Source: Klebsiella africana | GTDB taxonomy: Bacteria > Pseudomonadota > Gammaproteobacteria > Enterobacterales > Enterobacteriaceae | Assembly: GCF_020526085.1 (NCBI RefSeq) | Contig: NZ_CP084874.1 | Location: 1,984,001-2,048,000, forward strand | DNA: 64,000 bases | Direction: 5' to 3' | Shown: positions 26,162 to 38,956 of the stretch, in pieces | How the letters are laid out: every line of letters starts with the position of its first letter | Position numbering within the stretch: the first letter of the stretch is position 1 | Notes under the pieces: model-generated | Told to the model about the DNA's origin: nothing | Databases searched by the model: none | The model's input: the letters and a program-made list of their open reading frames with translations, nothing else | Position numbers and translations under genes: made by a program

Positions 26162-27841
26162 TCACAGGTTAGCCAGCGCGGCCTGACGATCCGGGTAGAA
26201 GCTCAGACGTCCGGGCAGCGGCTTGACGCCGGCGCGCGCTAGCGTGCGTAGCGGCTGAAACTCGAGGTTAGATACGCGCAATTCACAGCCTTCCGGCAGC
26301 TTGTTCACAAAGCGCTGGAAGGCATCCAGACCACCGGCGTCGAGAACCGGCACCGCGTCCCATTTCAGCACCACGATACGCTTGCCGGCGATCCGGGTCT
26401 CCAGATCGTTGAACAAGCCTTCGGCGGCGGCAAAGAACAGCGGCCCAATCACCCGCAGCACCAGCACATCGTCTGGCACCTCGACGTTGACCGGCGCCAG
26501 ATGAGTCATGCGTGCGATACGGCGCATAAACAACAGCGAAGCCAGCACGATCCCGACGCTGATAGCGATCACCATATCAAACAGCACCGTCAGCGACATG
26601 CACATCAGCATCACCACGATGTCGTCCTTCGGCGCGTGGCGCAGCAGATTGATGACTTTATGCGCCTCGCTCATATTCCATGCCACCATCAGCAGCAGCG
26701 CGGCCATCGCCGACAGCGGCAGCCAGGAGAGCAGTGGGGCGAGGATCAGCAGCGCCAGGATCACCAGCAGGGCGTGGATCACGGCGGCAACCGGCGATGT
26801 GGCGCCGGCGCGGACGTTCGCCGCCGAGCGAGCAATCGCCGCGGTAGCAGTGATCCCGCCGAAGAACGGCGCGACAATGTTGCCCAGCCCCTGGCCAATC
26901 AGCTCGCTGTTGGCTTTGTGCTTAGTGCCGGTCATGCCATCAAGCACCACCGCGCACAGCAGAGATTCAATGGCGCCGAGCATCGCCATTGAGAACGCGG
27001 CAGGCAGCAGAGCCTGCAGCGAGGCCCAGCTCAGGGTAAAGTTTGAGCCCGGCATATCCCAGGGCAATACCAGCTGCGGCAGCAGCTGCGGAATGCCGTT
27101 GCCCTGAGAGCCGTCCGCCAGCTGATAATGGAACTGCGAGCCAATTGTGGCGACATCGCCACCGAGCAAATTGACGACCATCATCACCGCGCAGCCAGCC
27201 AGTAATGCCGGAAGATGGCCCGGCAGGCGGATACCCAGCCGCGGCCAGAGGATCAGAGTGCCAAGAGTAACGATGCCGATGGCAGCATCTCCAACGTTAA
27301 TAGTTGGCAGAGCCATCGCCAGCGCCGCCACTTTCTGCAGGTAATGCTCCGGCACATGGGGCATCTGCAGGCCGAGGAAGTCTTTAATCTGCATGGTGCC
27401 GATGGTGATACCGATCCCGGAGGTGAAGCCGAGGGTGACCGACAGCGGGATATATTCGATCAGGCGGCCAAAGCGCGCCAGACCAAAGAGGATTAAAAAG
27501 ATCCCCGACATCAGCGTCGCCACCAGCAGCCCCGCCAGGCCAAACTGTTGTGAGACCGGATAGAGGATCACCACAAAGGCGGCGGTCGGCCCGGAAACGC
27601 TAAAGCGTGACCCGCCGGTTAAGGCGATCACAATCCCTGCCACCGCGGAGGTATAGAGGCCGTACTGCGGCGGCACACCGCTGCCAATCGCCAGCGCCAT
27701 CGCCAGCGGAATCGCAATAATCCCGACGGTGATCCCGGCGATCAGATCCCGGGTAAAGCGGGCGGTGGTGTACTTTTCTTTCCAACAAGCGTCGATGAGG
27801 GCGCGGAAAGGCATCACATGTGAGGAAAATAATCTGTTCAC
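26162..27841 (-). CDS. dauA: SulP-family C4-dicarboxylate transporter DauA (YchM)
   Basis: DauA takes up succinate and other C4-dicarboxylates aerobically at acidic pH. The 559-residue product has the SulP transmembrane domain (about 25-430; [20 protein letters not shown] and [14 protein letters not shown] are hallmarks) and a C-terminal cytoplasmic STAS domain (about 440-550, [38 protein letters not shown]). It matches E. coli DauA in length and lies beside prs as in E. coli. Confidence 0.94.
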   Translation of the reverse strand: MNRLFSSHVMPFRALIDACWKEKYTTARFTRDLIAGITVGIIAIPLAMALAIGSGVPPQYGLYTSAVAGIVIALTGGSRFSVSGPTAAFVVILYPVSQQFGLAGLLVATLMSGIFLILFGLARFGRLIEYIPLSVTLGFTSGIGITIGTMQIKDFLGLQMPHVPEHYLQKVAALAMALPTINVGDAAIGIVTLGTLILWPRLGIRLPGHLPALLAGCAVMMVVNLLGGDVATIGSQFHYQLADGSQGNGIPQLLPQLVLPWDMPGSNFTLSWASLQALLPAAFSMAMLGAIESLLCAVVLDGMTGTKHKANSELIGQGLGNIVAPFFGGITATAAIARSAANVRAGATSPVAAVIHALLVILALLILAPLLSWLPLSAMAALLLMVAWNMSEAHKVINLLRHAPKDDIVVMLMCMSLTVLFDMVIAISVGIVLASLLFMRRIARMTHLAPVNVEVPDDVLVLRVIGPLFFAAAEGLFNDLETRIAGKRIVVLKWDAVPVLDAGGLDAFQRFVNKLPEGCELRVSNLEFQPLRTLARAGVKPLPGRLSFYPDRQAALANL

Positions 27842-27929
27842 AATAATGTTTCATCCATGAGCGCATCATCTGTCAACTAAATGGCAGGTGAAGGAGGCAT
27901 TGATCATACAAATAAGGTGCGGAGACAAA

Positions 27930-27955
27930 AAAACCCGCCGCAGCGGGTTTTTGTG
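27930..27955. terminator. prs terminator
   Basis: A 7-bp stem (AACCCGC / GCGGGTT, loop CGCA) is flanked by A- and T-runs just past the prs stop. It ends prs transcription on the minus strand and is symmetric. Confidence 0.85.
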
Positions 27956-27965
27956 CTGGGCTCGA

Positions 27966-28997
<1,032 letters not shown>

Positions 28998-29096
28998 TTA
29001 AAGAGCACGATGCAACGTCTGGAACAGGGTGACGTTGTCACCGTAACTCAATTTCCCCGGCTGACTCATGAACGACGCGCCGTCAAAGCGCAGGAT

Positions 29097-29948
29097 TCAG
29101 AGCAGGGCCTGCTTGAGCGGCGAGAGATTTACTCCGCGCGCCACAAAGCCATTAAGCCATGCCGGGGCAGTGTCCAGCACCTGACGGGCAGCGGATTCGG
29201 TGTTAAATTCAGCAAACACACAGGCTCCTGTGCCGGTCAGGCGTGACGGCGCATATTCTAACAGCCAGGAAAGCGCGGCATCAACCTCGCGAAAACGTTT
29301 TCTTGCGATAAGCTCGCAATCGTTGCTGAATTCACAATTTAATAACGTATTAATTGACCGGCGCGGGGTATTTCGTGGTAGCTCCGGATCGCGAAAAATG
29401 ATCGGCGTGGGAATACTAACCCCCGGATGGGCCACCAGATACCATTTTTCCTCGGGCTCTACCGGTGTCAGAATTTCACCCACCCCCTCGGCGAAGGCGG
29501 CATGGCCGCGCACGAAAACCGGCACATCGGCCCCCAGCTGAAGGCCAAGAGTCGCCAGCTCATCCTCCGAGAGACCGCAGCCCCAGAGATGGTTGAGCGC
29601 CACCAGCACGGTGGCGGCATTGGAGGAGCCGCCTCCCAGACCGCCGCCCATCGGCAGGCGCTTATCGATACTGATATCGGCGCCGCTGCCCGCCGGCAGG
29701 CGGTTGCTTTCGCTGGCGGCACGCATCAGCAGACGCGCGGCGCGAATGATCAGATTCTCTTCGTCCGGCACGCCGGCCACCGGCGTCAGCAGGTGCAGTT
29801 GGCCGTCAGTACGCGGTTCGATGGTCAATGTGTCGCCATAGTCGAGAAACTGAAACAGCGTCTGCAAAGTATGATAACCATCGGCCCGCTGGCCGGTGAT
29901 ATATAAAAACAGATTCAGTTTTGCAGGAGAGGGCCAGCGGGTCATCAT
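29097..29948 (-). CDS. ispE: 4-diphosphocytidyl-2-C-methyl-D-erythritol kinase
   Basis: IspE phosphorylates CDP-methylerythritol in the MEP isoprenoid pathway. The 283-residue product has the substrate region [13 protein letters not shown] with catalytic Lys10 and the GHMP-kinase ATP loop [13 protein letters not shown] (99-110). The third GHMP motif is [12 protein letters not shown] near the C terminus. The start overlaps the lolB stop by 4 nt, so lolB-ispE are coupled. Confidence 0.96.
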   Translation of the reverse strand: MMTRWPSPAKLNLFLYITGQRADGYHTLQTLFQFLDYGDTLTIEPRTDGQLHLLTPVAGVPDEENLIIRAARLLMRAASESNRLPAGSGADISIDKRLPMGGGLGGGSSNAATVLVALNHLWGCGLSEDELATLGLQLGADVPVFVRGHAAFAEGVGEILTPVEPEEKWYLVAHPGVSIPTPIIFRDPELPRNTPRRSINTLLNCEFSNDCELIARKRFREVDAALSWLLEYAPSRLTGTGACVFAEFNTESAARQVLDTAPAWLNGFVARGVNLSPLKQALL

Positions 29949-30556
29949 TTCACGATCCAGTTATCCATCTTCAGCTTAATGCGCTGTGCGCCATTGTTCA
30001 GTTCGACATTAGACGGCAGCGCTGGTTGGGTATCGCTGGTGTAACCGCCGTAGGTCACGTGCCAGGTCTTGCCATTTTGCGTGTAGTTGAGTTCGCGCAG
30101 GCGGTACTGATCGTCCAGCGAATAGTCGGTGGCATCGCCCGGCAGGCCGATGATCCACTGGCGCAGGCTGTTCAACGGGATCGGCATCCCGGTCAGGCGG
30201 CCAATCATCTCCTCGGCATCAGTAGCGGTGTAGGTCTGGCCTTTGTTATCGATCAGCTGGACACTGCCCGGCTGGGCGGTCAGCGACAGCTCGGTACTGC
30301 CCAGCGGGTTGGTTAGCAACAGGCGATAGCGGTCCTGCCCGGTCTGCTGCCAGAAGAAGCGGGCATAGACTTTTTGTTCATCGGAAAGATAGGCAAACGC
30401 CCCGCGAGTCTGGAACTGATTGAGGCTGCGAACAGCCTGCTGGTGCTGACGCCACTGCGGCGAATCCGGACTTTTGCCGGGCCCTTGTGGCGTATGAAGA
30501 GAACAGGCGGTGAGGACGAGGCTGGCCAGCGGCAGCAGGCGGAACAGTCGATTCAT
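29945..30556 (-). CDS. lolB: Outer-membrane lipoprotein receptor LolB
   Basis: LolB accepts lipoproteins from LolA and inserts them into the outer membrane. The 203-residue product has a lipoprotein signal peptide with lipobox LTAC (Cys18) and a body with the family elements [31 protein letters not shown] and [15 protein letters not shown]. Its gene is divergent from hemA and first in the lolB-ispE-prs order, as in E. coli. Confidence 0.94.
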   Translation of the reverse strand: MNRLFRLLPLASLVLTACSLHTPQGPGKSPDSPQWRQHQQAVRSLNQFQTRGAFAYLSDEQKVYARFFWQQTGQDRYRLLLTNPLGSTELSLTAQPGSVQLIDNKGQTYTATDAEEMIGRLTGMPIPLNSLRQWIIGLPGDATDYSLDDQYRLRELNYTQNGKTWHVTYGGYTSDTQPALPSNVELNNGAQRIKLKMDNWIVK

Positions 30557-30827
30557 AATGATGACAAATCCTTGATGTCTACAGGGAAAAACGGCGGCAG
30601 GGGAACAGCGGGCCGATTTGTGTAGCAGGTTACATTTATAACCCTTAATGCTAGCGTCGCCGGGCGATAGCGTCTACGTTCAAGTTGTCTGAAATCAAAA
30701 AATTAACCTTAATGGCGGTCTTGCTTTGGCTATTACTCCAAAAGGGGAGCCTCTCTTTTATTGATTACGCGCATCCTGTATGATGCACTCAGACTAACCT
30801 TAGCAACGCTGGTACTACTCCCTCACA
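30557..30827. promoter_or_regulatory. Divergent lolB / hemA promoter region
   Basis: The 271-nt gap must hold promoters for both genes. On the plus strand TATGAT (30779-30784), 44 nt before the hemA start, is a good -10. A matching -35 at 17-nt spacing is poor (TTTATT). On the minus strand I see no convincing boxes. Confidence 0.4.
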
Positions 30828-32084
30828 ATGACCCTTTTAGCTCTTGGCATCAATCACAAAACAGCTCCGGTCGCCCTGCGAGAACGCGTCACGTTTTCGC
30901 CGGAAACGCTCGATAAGGCGCTGGAGAGCTTGCTGGCTCAGCCGATGGTGCAGGGTGGAGTGGTGCTGTCGACCTGCAATCGCACGGAACTCTATCTCAG
31001 CGTCGAAGAGCAGGATAACCTGCAGGAAGCGCTGATCCGCTGGCTGTGCAACTACCACGGTCTCAATGAAGAAGACCTGCGTAAGAGTCTCTACTGGCAT
31101 CAGGATAACGACGCTGTCAGCCATCTGATGCGCGTCGCCAGCGGCCTCGATTCGCTGGTGCTGGGCGAACCGCAGATCCTCGGCCAGGTGAAAAAAGCCT
31201 TCGCCGACTCCAGCCGCGGTCATCTTAACGTTAGCGAGCTGGAGCGGATGTTCCAGAAATCGTTCTCGGTGGCTAAGCGCGTGCGTACCGAAACTGATAT
31301 CGGGGCCAGCGCGGTCTCTGTGGCTTTCGCCGCCTGTACCCTGGCGCGGCAAATCTTTGAATCGCTCTCCAGCGTCACCGTGTTACTGGTCGGCGCTGGT
31401 GAAACCATCGAACTGGTAGCGCGCCATCTTCGCGAACATCATGTGCGCAAAATGGTCATTGCCAACCGTACCCGTGAACGCGCCCAGGCGCTGGCGGAGG
31501 AAGTTGGCGCCGAGGTGATTGCCCTCAGCGATATCGACGAACGGCTGAAAGAGGCCGACATCATTATCAGCTCCACCGCCAGCCCGCTGCCGATCATCGG
31601 CAAAGGTATGGTGGAGCGTGCGCTTAAGGCGCGGCGTAACCAGCCGATGCTGCTGGTGGATATCGCCGTCCCGCGCGACGTTGAACCAGAGGTTGGCAAA
31701 CTGGCTAACGCCTACCTCTACAGCGTCGACGATCTGCAAAACATCATTCAGCATAACCTGGCGCAGCGTAAGGCTGCTGCGGTGCAGGCGGAATCGATCG
31801 TCGAGCAGGAGACCAGCGAATTTATGGCCTGGCTGCGCGCGCAGAGCGCCAGCGAGACGATTCGCGAATACCGTTCTCAGTCTGAGCAGGTCCGTGAGGA
31901 GCTGACGGCGAAAGCGCTGGCCGCGCTGGAGCAGGGCGGTGATGCCCAGGAAATTATGCAGGATCTGGCGCGCAAGCTCACTAACCGCCTGATCCATGCG
32001 CCAACCAAATCTCTTCAGCAGGCCGCCCGTGACGGGGACGACGAACGCCTGCATATTCTGCGCAACAGCCTCGGGCTGGAATAG
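30828..32084 (+). CDS. hemA: Glutamyl-tRNA reductase
   Basis: HemA reduces glutamyl-tRNA to glutamate-1-semialdehyde, the first committed step of tetrapyrrole synthesis. The 418-residue product shows [15 protein letters not shown], catalytic Cys50 in STCNRTELY, the [13 protein letters not shown] segment and an NADPH-binding region [17 protein letters not shown]. The N-terminal [10 protein letters not shown] resembles the E. coli sequence that mediates haem-dependent proteolysis. prfA follows after 42 nt. Confidence 0.97.
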   Translation: MTLLALGINHKTAPVALRERVTFSPETLDKALESLLAQPMVQGGVVLSTCNRTELYLSVEEQDNLQEALIRWLCNYHGLNEEDLRKSLYWHQDNDAVSHLMRVASGLDSLVLGEPQILGQVKKAFADSSRGHLNVSELERMFQKSFSVAKRVRTETDIGASAVSVAFAACTLARQIFESLSSVTVLLVGAGETIELVARHLREHHVRKMVIANRTRERAQALAEEVGAEVIALSDIDERLKEADIIISSTASPLPIIGKGMVERALKARRNQPMLLVDIAVPRDVEPEVGKLANAYLYSVDDLQNIIQHNLAQRKAAAVQAESIVEQETSEFMAWLRAQSASETIREYRSQSEQVREELTAKALAALEQGGDAQEIMQDLARKLTNRLIHAPTKSLQQAARDGDDERLHILRNSLGLE

Positions 32085-32126
32085 CGCACCTTTCTCTTAT
32101 TTTCAGGACAGGGTGAATTCACGCCT

Positions 32127-33209
32127 ATGAAGTCTTCTATTGTTGCCAAACTGGAAGCGTTGTACGAGCGCCATGAAGAAGTACAAGCGCTGCTCGGCGA
32201 TGCCGCGACGATTGCCGATCAGGATAAATTCCGCGCGCTGTCGCGGGAATATGCTCAGCTGAGCGATGTGGCGCGCTGCTATACCGACTGGCGTCAGGTG
32301 CAGGAGGATATTGAAACCGCGCAGATGATGCTCGACGATCCGGAAATGCGCGAAATGGCGCAGGAAGAGCTGCGTGACGCCAAAGAAAAAGGCGACCAGC
32401 TGGAGCAACAGCTGCAGGTTCTCCTTCTGCCGAAAGATCCTGATGACGAGCGTAACGCCTTCGTGGAAGTGCGCGCCGGAACCGGCGGCGATGAAGCAGC
32501 GCTGTTTGCCGGCGATCTGTTCCGCATGTACACCCGTTACGCAGAATCGCGCCGCTGGCAGGTGGAGATCCTCAGCGCTAACGAAGGTGAGCACGGCGGT
32601 TTTAAAGAGGTGATCGCCAAGATCAGCGGTGACGGCGTCTATGGTCGGCTCAAATTTGAATCCGGCGGTCATCGTGTGCAGCGCGTGCCGGCCACCGAGT
32701 CGCAGGGGCGGATCCACACCTCCGCCTGTACGGTGGCGGTGATGCCGGAGCTGCCGGAAGCCGAAATGCCGGACATTAACCCGGCGGATCTGCGCATCGA
32801 TACCTTCCGTTCCTCCGGGGCGGGCGGGCAGCACGTTAACACCACCGACTCGGCTATCCGTATTACTCACCTGCCTACCGGTATTGTGGTGGAGTGTCAG
32901 GACGAGCGTTCTCAGCATAAAAACAAAGCCAAGGCGCTGTCGGTGCTGGGAGCGCGTATCCGCGCCGCCGAAGTGGCCAAACGTCAGCAGGCGGAAGCCT
33001 CCACGCGCCGCAACCTGCTGGGCAGCGGCGACCGCAGCGACCGCAATCGCACCTATAACTTCCCGCAGGGCCGCGTGACCGACCACCGTATCAACCTGAC
33101 GCTCTATCGTCTGGATGAGGCGATGGAGGGCAAACTCGACATGCTGATTGAGCCGATTGTGCAGGAACACCAGGCCGATCAGCTGGCGGCGCTGTCCGAG
33201 CAGGAATGA
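32127..33209 (+). CDS. prfA: Peptide chain release factor 1
   Basis: RF1 terminates translation at UAG and UAA. The 360-residue product contains the codon-recognition PxT motif in [14 protein letters not shown] and the peptidyl-hydrolysis motif GGQ in [15 protein letters not shown] (Gln methylated by PrmC, encoded next). Its stop overlaps the prmC start. Confidence 0.98.
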
Positions 33210-34057
33210 TGACTTTTCAGGCCTGGCTGCAGCAGGCGATCGCCCGGCTGCGTGAAAGTGACAGCCCGCGACGCGACGCCGAGATCCTGCTGGGACATGT
33301 TACCGGCCGGGCGCGTACCTGGATTTTGGCCTTCGGTGAAACGACGCTCTCTGCTGACGAGGCAACGACGCTGGAGGCGCTCCTGGAGCGACGCCAGCGC
33401 GGGGAGCCTATTGCTCATCTGGTCGGGCAGCGCGAGTTTTGGTCGCTGCCGCTGTTCGTCTCCCCGGCGACGCTGATCCCCCGTCCGGATACCGAATGTC
33501 TGGTAGAGCAGGCGCTGGCGCGTCTGCCAGCCGCGCCGTGCCGTATTCTCGACCTCGGCACCGGGACCGGCGCCATTGCCCTGGCGCTGGCCAGCGAACG
33601 TCCGGACTGTGAGGTGACCGCGGTGGACGTGATGCCGGACGCCGTGGCGCTGGCGTTACGCAATGCCGCCCATCTGGGCATCGCTAACGTGACGATAAGT
33701 CAAAGCGACTGGTTTAGCGCGCTGGCCGGGCAGCATTTCGCCATGATTGTCAGTAACCCACCCTATATCGACGCCGCCGACCCGCATCTGGCCGAGGGCG
33801 ATGTGCGCTTTGAGCCGCTGACGGCGCTGGTCGCTGCCGACCAGGGGCTGGCCGATCTGGCGCACATCATCCGCGAGGGACGGCAGTATCTGCAGCCCGG
33901 CGGTTGGATGCTGCTGGAGCATGGCTGGACCCAGGGCGAAGCAGTTCGCGCCCTGTTTCGCGAAGCGGGCTATCTCGACGTCGCGACCTGTCGTGACTAT
34001 GGCGACAATGAGCGTCTGACCCTCGGACGCTTACCCGATATGGAGAACGTTAGCTGA
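33206..34057 (+). CDS. prmC: Release factor glutamine methyltransferase
   Basis: PrmC methylates the GGQ glutamine of RF1 and RF2 with S-adenosylmethionine. The 283-residue product has an N-terminal helical domain, the SAM-binding motif [16 protein letters not shown] and the catalytic NPPY in [13 protein letters not shown]. Two adjacent ATG codons (33206 and 33209) can start it, both in the prfA stop region, so translation is coupled. Confidence 0.97.
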   Translation: MMTFQAWLQQAIARLRESDSPRRDAEILLGHVTGRARTWILAFGETTLSADEATTLEALLERRQRGEPIAHLVGQREFWSLPLFVSPATLIPRPDTECLVEQALARLPAAPCRILDLGTGTGAIALALASERPDCEVTAVDVMPDAVALALRNAAHLGIANVTISQSDWFSALAGQHFAMIVSNPPYIDAADPHLAEGDVRFEPLTALVAADQGLADLAHIIREGRQYLQPGGWMLLEHGWTQGEAVRALFREAGYLDVATCRDYGDNERLTLGRLPDMENVS

Positions 34058-34449
34058 TGAACTTATTCACGGCTGTCCTTTATTTGCACATCGCCAGCGT
34101 GGCGGTGTCGGTAGGATTGTTCGTTTTACGTTACTGGTGGATGTATCACCAGAGCCCACTGCTGAACCAGCGGTGGGTCCGCATTGCGCCGCACTGCAGC
34201 GATACGCTGCTGTTTCTCAGCGGTGCGGGTTTAATGGCGATAACGCACTACCTGCCGTTCACCGAAGACGGCGCATGGCTGACTGAAAAGCTGTTTGGCG
34301 TTATCATTTACATCGCATTAGGTTTTATCGCGTTGGGCCGTCGTCGTCCGCGCAGCCAGCAGAGCCGCTTTATCGCGTTCCTGCTGGCGCTGGTGGTGTT
34401 GTTTATCATCATTCAACTCGCCATCACAAGAATACCGATACTGGGGTAG
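34057..34449 (+). CDS. sirB2: Inner-membrane protein SirB2
   Basis: The 130-residue product has four predicted membrane spans, with conserved His residues (YLHIASV, APHCSDTLLF). It belongs to the SirB family, named in Salmonella for an effect on invasion genes; its biochemical role is unknown. TGATG overlap with prmC. Position between prmC and sirB1 matches enterobacteria. Confidence 0.9.
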   Translation: MNLFTAVLYLHIASVAVSVGLFVLRYWWMYHQSPLLNQRWVRIAPHCSDTLLFLSGAGLMAITHYLPFTEDGAWLTEKLFGVIIYIALGFIALGRRRPRSQQSRFIAFLLALVVLFIIIQLAITRIPILG

Positions 34450-34452
34450 GTC

Positions 34453-35265
34453 ATGGGGTCATTAGCGGATTTCGAATTTAATAAAGCGCCATTGTGTGAT
34501 GGCATGGTCCTCATTTCTGAACAGGTCCGCGACGATTTTCCGTCGCGTTTTGTCGAGGAAGAGCTGCAGCGACTGCTGCGCCTCGCGCAGGAGGAAATTG
34601 CGCCGTCGTGGGACCAGGAGCGCCAGATAGAACGCCTGCTGGCACTGTTTTACGACGAGTGGGGCTTTGGCGCCTCGCAGGGCGTATATCGTCTTTCCGA
34701 CGCGCTATGGCTGGATAAAGTGCTGGTTAACCGCCAGGGGAGCGCGGTGTCGTTAGGCGCGATCCTGCTGTGGATCGCCCAGCGCCTGGGGCTGCCGGTG
34801 GTGCCGGTGATCTTCCCGACCCAGATGCTGCTGCGCGCGGACCCGGAAACCAGCGAAGAGATGTGGCTGATTAATCCGTTTAACGGTGAAACCCTCGACG
34901 AGCATACCCTGGAGGTATGGCTGAAGGGCAATATTGGGCCGGTGGCGGAACTGTTTAATGAAGATCTCGACGAAGCGGATAACGCCGAGGTGATCCGCAA
35001 GCTGCTGGACACCCTGAAGTCGGCGCTGATGGAAGAGCGGCAGATGGAGCTGGCCCTGCGCGCCAGCGAAGCGCTGCTGCAGTTTAATCCGGAAGATCCG
35101 TATGAGATCCGCGACCGCGGGCTGATATACGCCCAGCTGGACTGCGATCACGTGGCGCTGTTGGATCTAAGCTATTTCGTTGAACAGTGCCCGGAGGATC
35201 CGATCAGCGAGATGATCCGCGCACAGATCAACACGATTTCGCATAAACAAATTACATTGCATTAG
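34453..35265 (+). CDS. sirB1: SirB1 family protein (transglutaminase-like and TPR)
   Basis: The 270-residue product has a transglutaminase-like N-terminal part (about 40-180, with LDKVLVNRQGSAVSLGAILLWIAQRLGLPVV split around residue 95) and TPR-like helices at the C terminus (ALRASEALLQFNPEDPYEIRD). It equals E. coli YchA in length. The molecular role is not established. It follows sirB2 after 3 nt and precedes kdsA. Confidence 0.92.
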   Translation: MGSLADFEFNKAPLCDGMVLISEQVRDDFPSRFVEEELQRLLRLAQEEIAPSWDQERQIERLLALFYDEWGFGASQGVYRLSDALWLDKVLVNRQGSAVSLGAILLWIAQRLGLPVVPVIFPTQMLLRADPETSEEMWLINPFNGETLDEHTLEVWLKGNIGPVAELFNEDLDEADNAEVIRKLLDTLKSALMEERQMELALRASEALLQFNPEDPYEIRDRGLIYAQLDCDHVALLDLSYFVEQCPEDPISEMIRAQINTISHKQITLH

Positions 35266-35295
35266 TCTGGAACCATTCCGGTTACACCCTGATAA

Positions 35296-36159
<864 letters not shown>

Positions 36160-36175
36160 GCCTGACTGCATCAGT

Positions 36176-36214
36176 AAAAAAGCCTGCCGGCGTCAAAACC
36201 GGCAGGCTTTTTTT
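36176..36214. terminator. kdsA / chaA bidirectional terminator
   Basis: A perfect 10-bp stem (AGCCTGCCGG / CCGGCAGGCT, 8-nt loop) has an A-run before and a T-run after. It lies between the convergent kdsA and chaA stops. Confidence 0.93.
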
Positions 36215-36245
36215 CGCCCGGACTCCGCCGGGCGGGAAAGCGGGG

Positions 36246-37346
36246 TCAGGCGAAAATGGTCATCAGGTAGGCGGCGAACAGCGCCAGGTGGGCTGCGCCA
36301 TTCAGCACATTGGTGCGCCCGGTGGAGAAGGAGATATGGCACAGTACCAGCGAGGCGACCATCACCACCATCTCCGGCGCGCCAAGGCCAAAGCGCAGCT
36401 CGTTGCCGGTCAGGAAGGCGATGAGGGTGACCACCGGGACCGTCAGCGAGATGGTGGCCAGCACAGAGCCGAAAAACAGATTCATCGCTCGCTGAACCTG
36501 ATTGTTGAGCACCGCTTTCAGGGCGCCAAGGCCTTCCGGCGACAGGATCAGCAGAGCCACCAGGAAGCCGGTAAAGGCCACCGGGGCATTCATGCTGGTC
36601 AACAGCGTTTCCAGCGGGTTAGCGTTCATTTTGGTAACCGCGATCACTGCCACCAGGTGCACCAGCAGCCAGGCGGTATGCCACCCGCTGCTATGGGCGG
36701 ACGGTTTACCGTGGTGCGGGTCGTCATCGTCGCTGTCGTCTTCATGCTCATAAACAAACAGGCTCTGATGGGTTTTGGTCTGAATAAGCAGGAAAACGCC
36801 GTACATGGCCGCCGAAATTACCGCCACCAGCAGCGATTGCCCGGTGCTGAAGTTCGCGCCCGGCAGCGCCATCGGAAAGACCAGCACGATAATCGCCAGC
36901 GGAAACAGGGCGATAAGATACTGCTTAATGCCGAACAGATTCATATATTGGGTGGCGAATTTACGCCCGCCCAGCAGCAGAGAGAAACCGACCAGACCGC
37001 CGGTGACGATCATAATAATGGAGTAAAGCGTATCACGCATCAGGGTCGGCGCGGCGTCGCCGGTGGCCATTAAGGCAGAGATCAGACTGACCTCAAGGAT
37101 AACCACCGACAGGCTTAAAATCAGGGAGCCATAGGGTTCGCCCAGGCGGTGGGCGAGGACGTCGGCGTGGCGGACTACGCTGAAGGCGCTGCTTAAAATA
37201 CCGACCAGCGCGAGGATATTAATTGCGATAACCACTGGCAGTGACTGGCTGCTGCCCCAGAAAAACAGCACCGCCAGCGCCAGCACCGGAAAGACGAGGG
37301 AAGACTCCTTATGGCGGGTTTTTACCGCCTCATGTGCATGGGTCAT
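36246..37346 (-). CDS. chaA: Sodium-potassium/proton antiporter ChaA
   Basis: ChaA is a CaCA-family antiporter exporting Na+, K+ or Ca2+ in exchange for protons at high pH. The 366-residue product has about eleven membrane spans and a cytoplasmic acidic/histidine loop in the middle (HEDDSDDDDPHHGK). The alpha repeats have the SVVILEVSLISALM and FLVALLILSPEGLGA elements with the conserved glutamates. It has the E. coli length. Confidence 0.95.
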   Translation of the reverse strand: MTHAHEAVKTRHKESSLVFPVLALAVLFFWGSSQSLPVVIAINILALVGILSSAFSVVRHADVLAHRLGEPYGSLILSLSVVILEVSLISALMATGDAAPTLMRDTLYSIIMIVTGGLVGFSLLLGGRKFATQYMNLFGIKQYLIALFPLAIIVLVFPMALPGANFSTGQSLLVAVISAAMYGVFLLIQTKTHQSLFVYEHEDDSDDDDPHHGKPSAHSSGWHTAWLLVHLVAVIAVTKMNANPLETLLTSMNAPVAFTGFLVALLILSPEGLGALKAVLNNQVQRAMNLFFGSVLATISLTVPVVTLIAFLTGNELRFGLGAPEMVVMVASLVLCHISFSTGRTNVLNGAAHLALFAAYLMTIFA

Positions 37347-37609
37347 GAACCATCTCCATTTATGCAGGTGTTATAATTATAAAAACGTAGGGCGGTAAAG
37401 TAACAGATTTTGCTAAATTACCGCTGGTTTTTTACCTAAATTTACGGGTATCGAGAGGTATCTTGATTAGTTTATTATAATTTATGCTTACTAATATTTA
37501 GTTCTTACTATTCAGATAATTACTAAAATAATTTTTCTATTCATTTTGACCTTGATAGCCAGCTGCCTGCGTACCAGACTTACATTTAAAGCTCAAACAG
37601 GAGGTCAGT
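37347..37609. promoter_or_regulatory. Divergent chaA / chaB intergenic region
   Basis: The 263-nt gap is AT-rich, especially 37,460-37,545. It ends with a strong chaB ribosome-binding site (AGGAGG at about 37598). No specific operator is recognised. Confidence 0.35.
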
Positions 37610-37840
37610 ATGCCCTATCGCAATAAACAAGAACTCCCCGACAGCGTTCAGCATGTTCTGCCTGCCCATGCGCAGGAAATTTATAAAGAAGCGTTTAACA
37701 GCGCCTGGGATCAATATAAAGATAAAGACGAGCGGCGGGATGACGCCAGCCGCGAAGAGACGGCGCACAAAGTCGCCTGGGCGGCGGTGAAGAACAGCTA
37801 CGAGAAAGGCGATGACGATAAGTGGCATAAGAAAAAATAA
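37610..37840 (+). CDS. chaB: Cation transport regulator ChaB
   Basis: The 76-residue basic/acidic helical protein begins PYRNKQELPDSVQHVLPAHA and contains YKEAFNSAWDQYKD, the ChaB family pattern. It is thought to regulate ChaA, though its mechanism is poorly known. It is divergent from chaA. Confidence 0.93.
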   Translation: MPYRNKQELPDSVQHVLPAHAQEIYKEAFNSAWDQYKDKDERRDDASREETAHKVAWAAVKNSYEKGDDDKWHKKK

Positions 37841-37976
37841 TTGCTGACGCCGCTTTTCTGCTTGCCAGCGCCCCGCTGATTGCTTATTGAAAGATAAAGC
37901 TGGATAATATTTCAGCAATATTGACGGATGCATGAGACGAACGCCGGGAAGCGGGCAGTGGCGGAGGTAGTAAACA

Positions 37977-38657
37977 GTGTTAACTCGTGATTTCTTAATG
38001 AATGCGGATTGTAAGACAGCGTTTGGCGCTATTGAGGAATCGCTACTCTGGTCGGCAGAACAACGCGCAGCCTCGCTGGCGGCGACGCTGGCCTGCCGCC
38101 CGGATGATGGCTCAGTATGGATCTTTGGCTACGGTTCGCTTATCTGGAACCCGGCGCTCAATTATCGCGAGTCCTGCACCGGCACGCTGCCGGGCTGGCA
38201 CCGCGCGTTTTGCCTGCGGTTGACCGCCGGGCGCGGGAGCGCCTGCCAGCCGGGACGCATGCTGGCTCTGAAAGAGGGCGGCCGGACTACCGGCGTCGCC
38301 TATCGTCTGCCTGACGACACGCTGGAAGAAGAGCTGACTCTGCTGTGGAAACGGGAGATGATCACCGGCTGCTATCTGCCCACCTGGTGCAAGCTGGAGC
38401 TGGACGACGGGCGAACGGTAAATGCTCTGGTGTTTATTATGGATCCGCGTCATCCGCTGTTTGAGCCAGATACCAGCGCCCAGGTTATCGCCCCGCTGAT
38501 CGCCCGGGCCAGCGGGCCGCTCGGCACCAATGCCCAGTATCTGTTTTCGCTTGAGCAGGCGCTGAGCAAGCTGGGGATGCACGACGCCAGTCTTGATGAT
38601 CTGGTGACCAGCGTCCGTGCGCTGCTGGGCGAGAGCCCAACGCCGGGCCTGGCCTGA
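37977..38657 (+). CDS. chaC: Glutathione-specific gamma-glutamylcyclotransferase ChaC
   Basis: ChaC degrades glutathione to 5-oxoproline and Cys-Gly. The 226-residue product shows the substrate-binding motif FGYGSLIWNPAL and the catalytic-region EGGRTTGVAYRL / LWKREMITGCYLPTW. The GTG start at 37977 matches the E. coli N terminus (LTRDFLMNADCKTAFG). An internal ATG at 37998 would shorten it by 7 residues. Confidence 0.94.
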   Translation: MLTRDFLMNADCKTAFGAIEESLLWSAEQRAASLAATLACRPDDGSVWIFGYGSLIWNPALNYRESCTGTLPGWHRAFCLRLTAGRGSACQPGRMLALKEGGRTTGVAYRLPDDTLEEELTLLWKREMITGCYLPTWCKLELDDGRTVNALVFIMDPRHPLFEPDTSAQVIAPLIARASGPLGTNAQYLFSLEQALSKLGMHDASLDDLVTSVRALLGESPTPGLA

Positions 38658-38667
38658 ACGCGCGAAA

Positions 38668-38702
38668 AAGAAAAACGCCCGGCATGACCGGACGTGTTTT
38701 TT
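38668..38702. terminator. chaC terminator
   Basis: An imperfect stem (ACGCCCGG / CCGGACGT) with an A-run on the left and T6 on the right lies between the convergent chaC and the DUF1883-like gene, serving both directions. Confidence 0.75.
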
Positions 38703-38713
38703 GGTAGTGACGG

Positions 38714-38956
38714 TCAGGCCGGAACGTAGCTGATGGAGTGCTCCAGCGACTGGCTGTGACTGTCGATAAGCACGTTCCAGGTGCCGCTGTAGGGCACCGT
38801 CAGATAGGCGCTGTCCCGATCCTGCACGCTCAGGATATCCGCATGGCTGTCGCCCGGTACCTTCGCGCTCATCAGATGAATATGGCAGCGCTCTGAGCAC
38901 CGTACCACCAGCGTGTCACCACCAAATAACGTTAAACTTGCTTTAACCATCGCCAT
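38714..38956 (-). CDS. DUF1883-like small protein
   Basis: The 80-residue product is a compact beta-rich protein with VKASLTLFGGDTLVVRCSE, HIHLMSA and YSGTWNVLIDSHS, which I associate with the DUF1883 family; function unknown. The start at 38956 (MAMVKASL) is preceded by GGGG at about 8 nt; an upstream ATG at 39022 would add 22 residues unlike the rest. It has no E. coli counterpart at this position that I recall. Confidence 0.65.
   Translation of the reverse strand: MAMVKASLTLFGGDTLVVRCSERCHIHLMSAKVPGDSHADILSVQDRDSAYLTVPYSGTWNVLIDSHSQSLEHSISYVPA

Noticed and set aside
36176-36214. Long inverted repeat between kdsA and chaA as a mobile-element end
   Set aside because: It is an ordinary bidirectional terminator between convergent genes.
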